Of a stretch of DNA of 64,000 nucleotides, positions 7,427-16,299 are shown one piece after another. The position numbers were made by a program, and so were the translations under genes. Below the pieces are notes generated by a model. It was given only the letters and a program-made list of their open reading frames with translations, was not told the origin of the DNA and did not search any database. The stretch lies in contig JBIQJI010000005.1 in the NCBI GenBank assembly GCA_044507605.1, forward strand, positions 62,001-126,000, in the 5' to 3' direction. Within the stretch, counting starts at the first letter, position 1; the number at the start of each line of letters is the position of its first letter. Source of the stretch: Thermopolyspora sp044507605 (GTDB taxonomy: Bacteria > Actinomycetota > Actinomycetes > Streptosporangiales > Streptosporangiaceae).

Positions 7427-9667
7427 TCAGGTGAAGCGGCGCAGGCGGAGGCTGTTGCCGACCACGAAGACGCTGGAGAACGCCATCGCGGCCCCCGCGA
7501 TCATGGGGTTGAGCAGGCCCAGCGCGGCCAGGGGGAGGGCGGCCACGTTGTAGGCGAACGCCCAGAACAGGTTGCCCTTGATGGTGCCGAGGGTGCGGCG
7601 GGACAGCCGGATGGCGTCGGCCGCCACGCGCAGGTCGCCGCGCACCAGGGTGAGGTCGGAGGCCTCGATGGCGGCGTCGGTGCCGGTGCCCATGGCCAGG
7701 CCGAGGTCGGCCTGGGCGAGCGCGGCGGCGTCGTTGACCCCGTCGCCGACCATGGCCACCACGCGGCCCTCGGCCTGCAGGCGCTTGATCACGTCCACCT
7801 TGCCGGTCGGCAGCACCCCGGCGATCACCTCGTCGATGCCGACCTCGGCCGCGACCGTGCGGGCGACGGCCTCGTTGTCCCCGGTCAGCAGCACCGGGGT
7901 GAGACCCAGGGCGCGAAGCCGCCGCACCGCCTCCGCGCTGGTCGGCTTGACGACGTCGGCGACCACCAGCACGGCGCGGGCCCTGCCGTCCCAGCCGACC
8001 GCGATCGCGGTGCGACCGGAGTCGTGGGCGGCACGCAGGGCGCGGTCGAGACCGGCGTCGAGATGCTGGGACCACTCGGCGAGCAGCGCCGGCCGGCCCA
8101 CCAGCACCGCGTGCCCGTCGACCACGCCCCGCACGCCGAGCCCCTCGACGTTGGCGAAGTCGTCGGGCGTGGGCAGCGCGCCCACCCGATCGGCCGCGCC
8201 CTTCGCGACGGCCTGCGCGATCGGGTGCTCCGAGGCGTGCTCCAGCGCCCCCGCCAGGCGCAGCACCTCGGTTTCGTCCTCGCCCTCGGCCAGATGGACG
8301 CCGGTCAGGGTCATCGTGCCCTGGGTGACCGTGCCGGTCTTGTCCAGCACCACGGTGTCGATCGCGCGGGTCGACTCCAGCACCTCCGGGCCCTTGATCA
8401 GGATGCCGAGCTGGGCGCCCCGCCCGGTGCCGACGAGCAGCGCCGTGGGGGTGGCCAGGCCGAGCGCGCACGGACAGGCGATGATCAGCACCGCCACGGC
8501 GGCCGTGAACGCCGCCCCCGCGCCCGCGCCGGCGAGCAGCCAGACGACGAGGGTGCCGGCGGCCAGCGCGATCACGATCGGCACGAAGACGCCGGAGATG
8601 CGGTCGGCGAGCCGCTGCACGGCGGCCTTGCCCGTCTGGGCCTCCTCGACCAGCCGGGCCATCTGCGCGAGCCGCGTGTCGGCGCCGACCCGGGTCGCCT
8701 GAACGGTGATCCGGCCGCCGGCGTTCACGGTGGCCCCCGTCACCGTGTCGCCCGGCCGCACCTCGACCGGCACCGACTCGCCGGTCAGCATGGAGGCGTC
8801 GACCGCGGACGACCCGGCCACCACCACACCGTCGGTCGCGATCTTCTCGCCCGGCCGGACCACGAACCGGTCGCCCACCGCGAGCCGGTCGGCGGGCACG
8901 CGGGTCTCGACGCCGTCGCGAAGCACGGCCACGTCCTTGGCGCCGAGGTCGAGCAGCGCGCGGAGCGCCGCACCGGCCCGGCGCTTGGAGCGCGCCTCGA
9001 AGTAGCGCCCGGCCAGGATGAACGCCGTCACCCCCGCCGCGGCCTCCAGGTAGATGGTGCCCGACGCGTCGGTGCGTTCGATCGTGAACTCGAACGGGTG
9101 CGTCATGCCCGGCATCCCGGCCGTGCCGAAGAACAGCGCCCACAGCGACCAGCCGAACGCGGCGAGGGTGCCCACGGAGATCAGGGTGTCCATGGTCGCC
9201 GTGCCGTGCCGCAGGTTCGTCCAGGTGGCCCGGTGGAACGGCCACCCGGCGTACACCACCACGGGCGCCGCCAGCACCAGCGACAGCCACTGCCAGTTGG
9301 TGAACTGCAGCGGCGGGATCATGGCCATCGCGATCACCGGAACGGCCAGCACCACCGCGGTGATCAGCCGCTGGCGCAGCGCCCGCAGCTCGTCACCGGG
9401 CGCCCGCTCCTCCGGCTCCCGCTCGGGCTCCGGCGGGGCGGGCAGGGTCGCGGTGTAGCCGGCCTTCTCGACCTCCGCGATGAGCCGCTGCGCGTCGATG
9501 TCCACGGGGAAGGTGACCTTCGCCTTCTCCGTGGCGTAGTTGACCGTGGCCGTCACACCGTCGAGCTTGTTGAGCTTGCGCTCGATCCGGTTGGCGCAGG
9601 ACGCGCAGGTCATGCCGCCGATGGAGAGCTCGACCGCGCTCTGCCCGTCATCGAGGACGGAGGACAT
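7427..9667 (-). CDS. copA: Heavy-metal P1B-type ATPase, Cu(I) exporter
   Basis: A 746-residue membrane pump expelling Cu(I) (or Ag(I)). One N-terminal HMA domain carries MTCASC (19-24). Eight transmembrane segments are expected, with the ion-site CPC at 398-400. TGES (295-298), DKTGT with the phosphorylated Asp (442-446), SEHP (479-482) and GDGVND in the C-terminal third complete the ATPase signature. The ATG at 9667 follows aaggaga with good spacing. A CsoR-type palindrome sits about 45-65 bases upstream, so induction by copper is likely. No CopZ chaperone or CsoR gene is adjacent. The CPC type supports monovalent copper rather than zinc or cadmium. Confidence 0.93.
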   Translation of the reverse strand: MSSVLDDGQSAVELSIGGMTCASCANRIERKLNKLDGVTATVNYATEKAKVTFPVDIDAQRLIAEVEKAGYTATLPAPPEPEREPEERAPGDELRALRQRLITAVVLAVPVIAMAMIPPLQFTNWQWLSLVLAAPVVVYAGWPFHRATWTNLRHGTATMDTLISVGTLAAFGWSLWALFFGTAGMPGMTHPFEFTIERTDASGTIYLEAAAGVTAFILAGRYFEARSKRRAGAALRALLDLGAKDVAVLRDGVETRVPADRLAVGDRFVVRPGEKIATDGVVVAGSSAVDASMLTGESVPVEVRPGDTVTGATVNAGGRITVQATRVGADTRLAQMARLVEEAQTGKAAVQRLADRISGVFVPIVIALAAGTLVVWLLAGAGAGAAFTAAVAVLIIACPCALGLATPTALLVGTGRGAQLGILIKGPEVLESTRAIDTVVLDKTGTVTQGTMTLTGVHLAEGEDETEVLRLAGALEHASEHPIAQAVAKGAADRVGALPTPDDFANVEGLGVRGVVDGHAVLVGRPALLAEWSQHLDAGLDRALRAAHDSGRTAIAVGWDGRARAVLVVADVVKPTSAEAVRRLRALGLTPVLLTGDNEAVARTVAAEVGIDEVIAGVLPTGKVDVIKRLQAEGRVVAMVGDGVNDAAALAQADLGLAMGTGTDAAIEASDLTLVRGDLRVAADAIRLSRRTLGTIKGNLFWAFAYNVAALPLAALGLLNPMIAGAAMAFSSVFVVGNSLRLRRFT

Positions 9668-9712
9668 CAGCTGTCTCCTTGCTTCGACTCGGTCCCTGAT
9701 CCTCGTCGATAC

Positions 9713-9730
9713 TATACCCCCCTAGAGTAT
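9713..9730 (-). promoter_or_regulatory. CsoR-type copper-responsive operator
   Basis: An imperfect palindrome tatacccccctagagtat overlaps the expected promoter of the copper ATPase gene. The pattern ATACCC(C)-CTAG-(G/A)GTAT is that of CsoR/RicR operators in actinobacteria, which are released when Cu(I) binds the repressor. Assignment rests on pattern and on the gene controlled. Confidence 0.7.
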
Positions 9731-9972
9731 TTTGCCAGCCCTGTCCGCCCCATGCGGGCGCGTACGGCTCGTGAGTGCGGACACGCCGATGGCCGCCGCC
9801 CCGCGGACGGCGGCCATCGGCCCGTCACGGGTCCGCCATGATCCGGCGCACCTGCCCTGCGACGCCGGTGCCAGATGCGCGGACCCGTGACGTGATCGAG
9901 CGGTGCGGAGGCGGATCCCCGGGCCTACCCCGGGCCGCACCGGCGTGTGCGGCTAGGCCGGACCGGCCCCCG
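9731..9972. other. intergenic stretch, nothing recognised
   Basis: Between the copper-ATPase promoter and the stop of the CBM2-protease gene I see no open reading frame with plausible coding character, and no RNA gene. Confidence 0.4.
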
Positions 9973-11052
9973 TCACGACAGGAAGGCGCCGTAGGGGCCG
10001 TTGCGGATGGCGTCCTTCTGGGCCTGGCTGAAATGGCAGTTCGGGTAGGCGTAGAGCGACGCCGACATGCACGTGCCGTCGGTGGACGTGGCGTCGGGCA
10101 GGCCGAAGGCGTGGCCCAGCTCGTGCACCATGCCGCCGTACCAGCGGTTCATCGGGCCGTTGATCCCCGCGGCGCCGTCGGCGTCGTGACCGCTGAGGAT
10201 CACCCAGCCGTTGCCGCCGCCGCCACCGGCGCCGTCGCCTTCGGCGCTGACCTCGCCGACGTTGATCCAGCGGCTGTCCGGCGCGCCCAGGCCGAACTTG
10301 CGGCGCAGCTCCTCCTGCATGTTGCACACCGCCCACCAGTACTTGTCACCGCACCTCGGCGTGTTCTCGTACCAGCTGCGCGGCCGGTCGCCGTTCACGA
10401 CCTCGACGACCGGGTCGTTCAGGGTGAACGTCTTGCCCAGCTCCTGCTTGAAGAACCGCTGCGCCTCACGCATGACCGAGGCGATGCCGTCGGGGTACCG
10501 CCGGTCGTACGGCACGTCGGACGGCTTGAGCCAGAACACCCGCACCGTGCCCGCGGGCGGGGTGCCCGTCGACGGCGATGTCGACGGCGACGTCGCCGGG
10601 GTCGGGGTGGGGGAGGGGGTCGTGCTCGGCGAGGTGGTCGTTCCGTCGCAGGCGACGCCGTTGAGCGTGAAGCCGGTCGGCGCGGGGTTGCTGGAGCCGT
10701 TCCACGTGCCGTTGAAGCCGAACGACGTGCTGCCTCCCGTCGGCAGCATCGCGTTCCAGCTCACGTGGGTGGCGGTCACGGCGCTGCCGCTCTGCGTCAG
10801 CTCGGCGTTCCAGCCCTGACCGATCGTCTGGCCGGCGCCGAAGGTCCAGCGCAGGGTCCAGCCGTCGATCGGATCGCCGAGGTTCTTGATCGTGACGTTG
10901 GCGCTGAAGCCGCCGGGCCACTGGGAGCCGACGGTGTAGGCGACCTGACAGCCGGCCGTTGCGGCGTGTGCCGTGATCGCCGGCCCGGCACCGGCCAGGC
11001 AGGCGGCCGCGGCCACGGCGGCCAGGCACGCGCGCAGTCGTCGATGGCGCAT
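9973..11052 (-). CDS. Secreted CBM2-linked metzincin-like zinc metalloprotease
   Basis: The 359-residue product has a signal peptide (cleavage near AHA at 28-30) and a family 2 cellulose/xylan-binding module (about 31-137; CQVAYTVGSQWPGGFSANVTIKNLG, LRWTFGAGQTIGQGWNAEL, SSNPAPTGFTLNGVAC). A Ser/Thr/Pro linker (about 138-168) follows, then a protease domain with the extended zinc site HELGHAFGLPD (310-320) and a following Met-turn candidate CMSAS. HExxHxxGxxD marks the metzincin clan. The substrate is presumably a protein associated with plant cell walls or other microbes on them. ATG is preceded by ggagg with ideal spacing. A LacI-type palindrome lies about 135 bases upstream. Confidence 0.85.
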   Translation of the reverse strand: MRHRRLRACLAAVAAAACLAGAGPAITAHAATAGCQVAYTVGSQWPGGFSANVTIKNLGDPIDGWTLRWTFGAGQTIGQGWNAELTQSGSAVTATHVSWNAMLPTGGSTSFGFNGTWNGSSNPAPTGFTLNGVACDGTTTSPSTTPSPTPTPATSPSTSPSTGTPPAGTVRVFWLKPSDVPYDRRYPDGIASVMREAQRFFKQELGKTFTLNDPVVEVVNGDRPRSWYENTPRCGDKYWWAVCNMQEELRRKFGLGAPDSRWINVGEVSAEGDGAGGGGGNGWVILSGHDADGAAGINGPMNRWYGGMVHELGHAFGLPDATSTDGTCMSASLYAYPNCHFSQAQKDAIRNGPYGAFLS

Positions 11053-11185
11053 CTGATACCTCCAGGAAGGGAACGGGACAACCGCTCCGGCCCGCGGCGA
11101 CCAGAGTTGTCATCGTTGGCAACCGGGACGGTGCCGGACCCGTCCGGGCGCGTCAACGCGCGGCGGCCCCGGCACGCGCATACGT

Positions 11186-11201
11186 GGGAAGGCGCTTTCC
11201 C
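11186..11201. promoter_or_regulatory. LacI/CebR-like palindrome upstream of the CBM2-protease gene
   Basis: gggaaggc/gctttccc pairs at 7 of 8 positions around a central CG. It resembles actinomycete cellulose-responsive operators (TGGGAGCGCTCCCA type). It lies upstream of the minus-strand protease gene and 89 bases before the plus-strand gene at 11290, so it could serve either. Confidence 0.4.
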
Positions 11202-11289
11202 GGCTCCGAAAGTTTCAGGGCGACGGTCCGCTTTTCAACCGGCGGAACCGCCGGCGAGGGCGGGTGAGCGTACGAGGTAGCGTCGTCTC

Positions 11290-11697
11290 ATGGCTAACGC
11301 ACCCGTTGTCCCCGACGACTTCAGGGACCTGCTCGACACGGGCACCGCCATTCTCGCCACCAACGGCGCGAACGGGCTGCCCCAGGTCACGGCGATCGCG
11401 TTCCTCTACGACCCCGCCGACGGCCTGATAAAAATCTCGCTGAACGAGACCCGGCAGAAGCTGAAGAACCTGCGGCGCGACCCCAAGACCACGTTCTTCA
11501 TCCTGGATCCGGAGAACCCTTACCGCACCCTGGAGATCCGTGCCGAGGCCGAGATCCTGCCCGACCCCGACTTCGCCTGGTGCGCGCGCGTGAGCGCCAA
11601 GTACAACGCCGATTTCCGCGTGCACGACGGGCCGGGTGAGACGCGCTCGCTCGTCGTCCTGCACCCGGTGCGCATCGTGACGAACAAGATGGGCTGA
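11290..11697 (+). CDS. PPOX-class flavin/F420-dependent oxidoreductase
   Basis: A 135-residue split-barrel protein of the pyridoxamine-5'-phosphate-oxidase-like superfamily. The TAILATNGANGLPQVTAIAFLYD strand pair and LIKISLNETRQKLKNLRRDPKTTFFIL (phosphate/cofactor-contacting segment) are typical of the Rv1155-like F420-dependent group common in actinobacteria. It probably acts in the cytoplasm with F420 or FMN on an unknown substrate. The ATG follows a short AT-poor leader with gaggtag upstream. Flanking genes encode secreted enzymes and show no functional link. Confidence 0.82.
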   Translation: MANAPVVPDDFRDLLDTGTAILATNGANGLPQVTAIAFLYDPADGLIKISLNETRQKLKNLRRDPKTTFFILDPENPYRTLEIRAEAEILPDPDFAWCARVSAKYNADFRVHDGPGETRSLVVLHPVRIVTNKMG

Positions 11698-11762
11698 CCG
11701 CCCGGCGCACCCCCGGCCGGCCGCCGGTCCATGGGCGGCCGGCCCTTGACATCTTTTGTGAG

Positions 11763-11776
11763 AGCGTTAACACTCG
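11763..11776. promoter_or_regulatory. GTTAAC-centred inverted repeat upstream of the GH5 gene
   Basis: gag-c-gttaac-a-ctc is symmetric except for one base pair. It shares the GTTAAC core with the palindrome before the arabinofuranosidase gene, suggesting a related LacI-family regulator. Confidence 0.35.
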
Positions 11777-11861
11777 GCCTGAACCCGTCAGGAACGTGCG
11801 CCTGCCCGATCGGCTCGTTCGGCCGATCGCCGGGCCATGGAGTCGCGGAGCACCCCGTGGC

Positions 11862-11887
11862 GGAGAATGTTTGCGCAAACATTCTCC
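11862..11887. promoter_or_regulatory. 26-bp perfect palindrome, LacI-family-type operator
   Basis: The half-site ggagaatgtttgc is followed directly by its exact complement. The centre TGTTTGC/GCAAACA with a middle GC is a LacI-family pattern. It lies about 130 bases upstream of the GH5 start, where a promoter is expected. A perfect 26-bp match is far beyond chance for this base composition. Confidence 0.65.
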
Positions 11888-12016
11888 TCGCGGGCATGCG
11901 CCCGGCCGCGGACCCTGCCACCGCGGCGGCGCCTCCCCCGAGAGGCCCCGTGACCGCCTTCTGACATCGCCCGTCCACGTCTTTGCCCCCGTCCCCCCAC
12001 GAAAGGGCGATCGACC

Positions 12017-13468
12017 ATGCGGATCGAACGGCTCCGGCCTGCCTGCGTCGCGTTACTCGTCGCCGTCGCGGCCATCGCCTGGAGCGTGACCGGCACCACC
12101 CCGGCCAGCGCCGCGACCAACGACTTCCGTGGCGTCAACTGGGCCGACCAACGCGACAACTTCGTCGACGGCGTGCTCGTCCTCGGCGGCCTGAGCACCT
12201 CCGACGACTACAACACCACCCGGGCCAAGGCCGACCGCGTCCTGTCCGGCTTCCAGGACAACCTCGGCGCCAACACCGTCCGCCTCCCCGTCAACTACGC
12301 GACCGTGTCCGGTTCGTACTGGAACTCCTACACCGGCGTCATCGACGAGGCGGTCGCCAAAGGCATGAAGGTCATCCTCAGCTACTGGGAGGGCAGCAGC
12401 TCCCGCGACGGCTACGTGGACAACCTCGGCCAGTTCTGGTCGATGTGGCAGACCATCGTCGACAAGTACGCAGGAACCAGCCTGGTCTACTTCGAGCCGA
12501 TGAACGAGCCGCACGGCTACAGCGACGCCGACTGGAAGAACCTGGCCGTGCAGTGGCTCGACAACTACTCGAACGTGCCGCGGGGCAGGGTCATCGTCAG
12601 CGGCGCCGGCTTCAACCAGCGGCTCACCACCATCGGCAGCGACAGCCGTCTCAACGGCACCCTGATCTCACTCCACGCCTACCAGTTCTTCGACACCGGC
12701 CGCACCACCGAGGAGGCGTGGCGGTCCCTGGTCCACAACAGCGTCGGAAGCTACGCCGACCGGGTCGTCATCACCGAGTGGGGCGCGCCCATGACCGACG
12801 GCCGCGACTACAACGCGCCCGCCAACGGCGACAGCTTCGTGGCGTTCATCCGGGGCGTGGCGGCCGAGGCGCGCGCGCTCAACCTGGGCACCGTCTACTG
12901 GCCCGGGGTCCGGCCCGACGACTGGTACCGCCTGCAGACCATCAACGGCAGCGGCACCAACATCTCCCTGTCCACCACGAACGCCTCCGGCCGCGACCAG
13001 CTCCGGTACTCGTGGGGCCTCGACGGCGGCGGCCCGACCACCCCGCCGGCCACGTACTACCGCCTCACCGCCCGGCACAGCGGCAAGGTGATGGACGTCG
13101 TCGGCGCGTCCACCGCCAACAACGCCGAGGTGAAGCAGTACTCGTGGAACGGCGGCGCCAACCAGAAGTGGCGGTTCGAGGACGTCGGCGGCGGCTACTA
13201 CCGGCTGGTGAGCCAGAACAGCGGCAAGTGCCTCGACGTGGCGAGCGCCTCCACCGCCGACGGCGCGAACATCATCCAGTACACCTGCAGCAGCGGCACC
13301 AACCAGCAGTGGCAGTGGGTCTCCATCGACGGCTACCACCAGCTGCGGGCCCGCCACAGCGGCAAGTGCCTCGACGTCTCCGGCGTCTCCACCGCCGACG
13401 GCGCCGACATCATCCAGTACACCTGCGGCAGCGGCCACAACCAGCAGTGGACCCGCACCGAGGCCTGA
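12017..13468 (+). CDS. Secreted GH5 cellulase/endoglucanase with C-terminal ricin-type lectin domain
   Basis: A 483-residue exported glycoside hydrolase. The signal peptide ends near ASA (30-32). The GH5 barrel (about 33-335) shows RLPVNY, YFEPMNEPHG with the acid/base Glu, and VVITEWGAP with the nucleophile Glu. After a short GGGPTTPPA linker comes a beta-trefoil (CBM13/ricin B) of three repeats containing NQKW, NQQW and NQQW. The last two repeats are nearly identical at DNA level too (about 13220-13310 and 13363-13453), a recent duplication or conversion. It probably cuts internal beta-1,4 linkages of glucan or mannan; xylanase activity is less likely. It is preceded by two palindromic candidate operators. 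Confidence 0.88.
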   Translation: MRIERLRPACVALLVAVAAIAWSVTGTTPASAATNDFRGVNWADQRDNFVDGVLVLGGLSTSDDYNTTRAKADRVLSGFQDNLGANTVRLPVNYATVSGSYWNSYTGVIDEAVAKGMKVILSYWEGSSSRDGYVDNLGQFWSMWQTIVDKYAGTSLVYFEPMNEPHGYSDADWKNLAVQWLDNYSNVPRGRVIVSGAGFNQRLTTIGSDSRLNGTLISLHAYQFFDTGRTTEEAWRSLVHNSVGSYADRVVITEWGAPMTDGRDYNAPANGDSFVAFIRGVAAEARALNLGTVYWPGVRPDDWYRLQTINGSGTNISLSTTNASGRDQLRYSWGLDGGGPTTPPATYYRLTARHSGKVMDVVGASTANNAEVKQYSWNGGANQKWRFEDVGGGYYRLVSQNSGKCLDVASASTADGANIIQYTCSSGTNQQWQWVSIDGYHQLRARHSGKCLDVSGVSTADGADIIQYTCGSGHNQQWTRTEA

Positions 13469-13475
13469 CCACGCA

Positions 13476-13535
13476 CCGCCTCGGCGGCCGGGCACGAACC
13501 ACCGGGTGACCCCGGTGGGCCGGCCGCCGAGGCGG
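13476..13535. terminator. bidirectional hairpin between GH5 and MMPL genes
   Basis: A perfect 16-bp stem (13476-13491 with 13520-13535) encloses a second hairpin (ccaccgg / ccggtgg). It lies 8 bases after the plus-strand GH5 stop and 56 bases after the minus-strand exporter stop, so it can end transcription from both sides. Confidence 0.75.
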
Positions 13536-13590
13536 CGGCATCGTCGTCCCGTACGCTGCGACCGCCTTCGGCGGCGGCGCCCGGCCCGGA

Positions 13591-15567
13591 TCAGGACCGC
13601 CGGCGGCGGGGAAACCACCAGTTGCGGTCGCCGAGGAGCTCCATCGTGGCCGGCACGAGGCCGAGCCGGACCAGCGTGGCATCGATGAACACCGCCCCGG
13701 CCAGGCCCACGCCCATGGTGCGCAGCGCCCTGTCGTCGAACGTCCCGAACGCGGCGAAGACGCAGAACATGATGGCCGCCCCGGCGGTGATGACGCGGGC
13801 GGTGGCGGCCAGGCCCTCGGCCACGGCCCGGCCGTTGTCGCCCGTGCGGACGTACTCCTCCTGCACTCGTGACAGCAGGAACACCTCGTAGTCCATGGAC
13901 AGCCCGAACACGATCACGAACAACGTGATCGGCACCCAGGCGTCGATCGGGCCGCCACGTCCCAGCACGTCCCACTGGAACACCACGACGATCACCCCGT
14001 ACGCCGCGCCGACCGACAGCAGGTTGACCGCGATCGCCTTGAGCGGCACGACCAAACTGCGGAAGAGCACGGCGAGCAGGACGAACGACGCGAGCAGCAC
14101 GGCCCCGGCCGTCCAAGGCAGCCGGTCGACGGAGTGCTCGGCGAAGTCGGCCGCGGCCGCCGCCGCCCCCGCGACCAGCACCGGCGGGGGCAGCTCGGTC
14201 CGCAGCCGGTGGATCAGCTCGGTCGTCCGCGCGTCCCGCGGGCCCGTCTCGGGCACCACCAGCGCCGTCCGGGGGCCGAGCGGCGTGGCGCGCTCGACTC
14301 CCTCGACGGCGGCCGCCGTCGCGACCGCGTCGCCCAGCGGCGCGGACGAGACGAGCAGCACGGGCGACAGCGTGCCCGGCCCGAAACCCTGCACGAGCAG
14401 GTCGTGGGCACGGCGTGTCGTGTCGGTCGGCGGCCGGTCACCGGCGTCCGACCAGCTGGCCCGCAGGCCGGCCGCCGGCGCCGCGAGGAGCAGGAGCAGG
14501 CCGAGCGCGGCCAGCCCGATCGGCAGCGGCCGGCGCTGCACGAACCGGCTCCACCGGTACGACGGCGGCCGGCGGCCGGGACGGCGGCGCGGCAGGCGGG
14601 GCAGACCGTACCTGTCGATCCGGTGGCCGATCCGGCTCAGCAGGACCGGCAACAGGGTGAGCGCGGCCAGCATCACCAGAAGCACGCCGCAGCCGGAGGC
14701 CAGCGCGATGCCGCCGCCGAGCGAGGGGCCGAGGAAGCAGATGCCGGCGCCGGTGAGGATGACGATGGCCCCGGCGAACAGCACGGACGTGCCGGCGGTG
14801 CCCATGGCCGTCACGACGGCGTCGCCGGGATCGCGCCCGGCCGCGAGCGATGTCCGGAAGCGGGTGACGACGAGCAGCGCGTAGTCGATGCCCACGCCCA
14901 GGCCGAGCATGATCGTGAGGTAGACGGCGAAACCCGGCACGGGGACGACGTTCTGCAGGAGGGTGAGCAGGCAGACGCCGCACACCACCCCGGCCACGCC
15001 GACCAGCAGGGGCAGGGCGGCCGCGATCGGCGAACGGAACGCCACGAGCAGGATCGCCGCGGCGGCGAGCAATCCGATGCCTTCGGTGAGGCCGCCGGGC
15101 GCCGCGTCGGCGAAGTCGCCGCCGGCCAGTTCCACGGCGACGCCGCGCGCGTGGAAGGCGTCGCGCAGCCTCTTCAGCGCGGCGGCCGCCTCCGGGCCGT
15201 CGTGCTCCAAGGGCAGGGTCGCGATCGTGCCGTCGGGCGACACATCGGCGTACGTCGAGGCGGCGTGGACTCCCGGCACGGCGTTCATCCGGTCGATCAG
15301 GGCGCCGACCTCGCGCAGCACCCCCGCGCCGCGCACCCCGCCGGGCGCGGACACCACCAGGGTTCCCGAAGGCTCGGCGGCGGCCCGGTCGCCGAGCAGC
15401 GCCGCGGCCCGCCCGCTCTCGGAGGCGGGCAGGGTGAAATCGTCGTACGCCGGGCCGGGAGCGGCGACCGCCGCGCCGATCAGCGCGGCCGTGACGACCG
15501 CCCAGGCCAGCGCGACCGCCGCCCGATGCCGGAGGCAGAAGCGGGCGAGGACATGCAGTGGACTCAT
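13591..15567 (-). CDS. MMPL/RND-family membrane transporter
   Basis: A protein of about 658 residues with the MMPL layout. It has an N-terminal transmembrane helix (HRAAVALAWAVVTAALIGAAVA), a large extracytoplasmic loop, a block of five or six helices (LAAAAILLVAFRSPIAAALPLLVGV, AVYLTIMLGLGVGIDYALLVVTRFR with the conserved GxxxDY proton-relay motif), a second loop, and a second helix block with the counterpart GLSMDYEVFLLSRVQEEY. Such proteins export lipids, siderophores or antibiotics using the proton gradient. ATG at 15567 (MSPLHVLARFC) is chosen over an upstream in-frame codon that adds 14 uncharacteristic residues. It follows a two-component pair on the same strand by 81 bases, which probably controls it. 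Confidence 0.88.
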   Translation of the reverse strand: MSPLHVLARFCLRHRAAVALAWAVVTAALIGAAVAAPGPAYDDFTLPASESGRAAALLGDRAAAEPSGTLVVSAPGGVRGAGVLREVGALIDRMNAVPGVHAASTYADVSPDGTIATLPLEHDGPEAAAALKRLRDAFHARGVAVELAGGDFADAAPGGLTEGIGLLAAAAILLVAFRSPIAAALPLLVGVAGVVCGVCLLTLLQNVVPVPGFAVYLTIMLGLGVGIDYALLVVTRFRTSLAAGRDPGDAVVTAMGTAGTSVLFAGAIVILTGAGICFLGPSLGGGIALASGCGVLLVMLAALTLLPVLLSRIGHRIDRYGLPRLPRRRPGRRPPSYRWSRFVQRRPLPIGLAALGLLLLLAAPAAGLRASWSDAGDRPPTDTTRRAHDLLVQGFGPGTLSPVLLVSSAPLGDAVATAAAVEGVERATPLGPRTALVVPETGPRDARTTELIHRLRTELPPPVLVAGAAAAAADFAEHSVDRLPWTAGAVLLASFVLLAVLFRSLVVPLKAIAVNLLSVGAAYGVIVVVFQWDVLGRGGPIDAWVPITLFVIVFGLSMDYEVFLLSRVQEEYVRTGDNGRAVAEGLAATARVITAGAAIMFCVFAAFGTFDDRALRTMGVGLAGAVFIDATLVRLGLVPATMELLGDRNWWFPRRRRS

Positions 15568-15648
15568 GAGCGACGACGCTAGGAACGCCGCCCGCTCGCC
15601 GTCGTCCACCCGCGGCGGGTCGCTCGCTACACCCGGTGCGGTACGGGG

Positions 15649-16299
15649 TCAGGTCCAGCCCGGCCGGACCAGCCCGGTCTCGTAGCCGATGACGACCAGC
15701 TGGGCCCGGTCGTGCACCGCCAGCTTGGCCATCACCCGGTTGACGTGCGTCTTCACCGTCGCCGGGCTGAGCCGGAGACGCTGGGCGATCTGGTCGTTGC
15801 TCAGCCCTTCGGCGACCTTGGTCAGCACCTCGCGCTCCCGATCGGTCAGCGGCGCGAGCGCCCGGGTGCTGGGCTCGGCGGCGGGCCGCGCCGCGAATTC
15901 CGCGATCAGCCGGCGGGTCACCCCGGGCGACAGCAGGGCGTCGCCCCGGGCCACCACCCGTACGGCGTGCCGCAGCTCGGCCGGCTCGGCGTCCTTGACG
16001 AGGAACCCGCCGGCCCCGGAACGCAGCGCCTCGTACACGTACTCGTCGAGGTCGAACGTCGTGACGACGATGACCCGGATTCCGCGCGCGGTCAGGCGGC
16101 GGGTCGCCTCCAAACCGTCGAGGCCGGGCATGCGAATGTCCATGAGCACGACGTCGGGCCGCAACTCACCGGCGAGCCGCACCGCCTCCCACCCGTCGGC
16201 CGCCTCACCCACGACGCCGAGATCGGGCTCGGGTTCGAGCAGCGCGCGGATGCCCGCCCTGACCAAGGGCTGGTCGTCCGCCAGCAGGACCGTGATCAC
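15649..16299 (-). CDS. NarL/FixJ-family response regulator
   Basis: A receiver domain with ITVLLADDQPLVRAGIRALLE at the start, the phospho-acceptor region VVLMDIRMPGLDG and the conserved Lys in FLVKDA is followed by a LuxR-type helix-turn-helix (LTDREREVLTKVAEGLSNDQIAQRLRLSPATVKTHVNRVMAKL). The GTG at 16299 overlaps the TGA of the kinase gene as GTGA, the usual coupled arrangement, so it is preferred over an ATG at 16320. It is the partner of the histidine kinase just upstream and probably regulates the MMPL exporter downstream. It has 216 residues, normal for the family. Confidence 0.88.
   Translation of the reverse strand: MITVLLADDQPLVRAGIRALLEPEPDLGVVGEAADGWEAVRLAGELRPDVVLMDIRMPGLDGLEATRRLTARGIRVIVVTTFDLDEYVYEALRSGAGGFLVKDAEPAELRHAVRVVARGDALLSPGVTRRLIAEFAARPAAEPSTRALAPLTDREREVLTKVAEGLSNDQIAQRLRLSPATVKTHVNRVMAKLAVHDRAQLVVIGYETGLVRPGWT

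Noticed and set aside
7115..9841. A 908-codon plus-strand frame opposite the copper ATPase
   Set aside because: The minus strand carries every P1B-ATPase motif; the plus-strand translation is low-complexity and has no fold signature.
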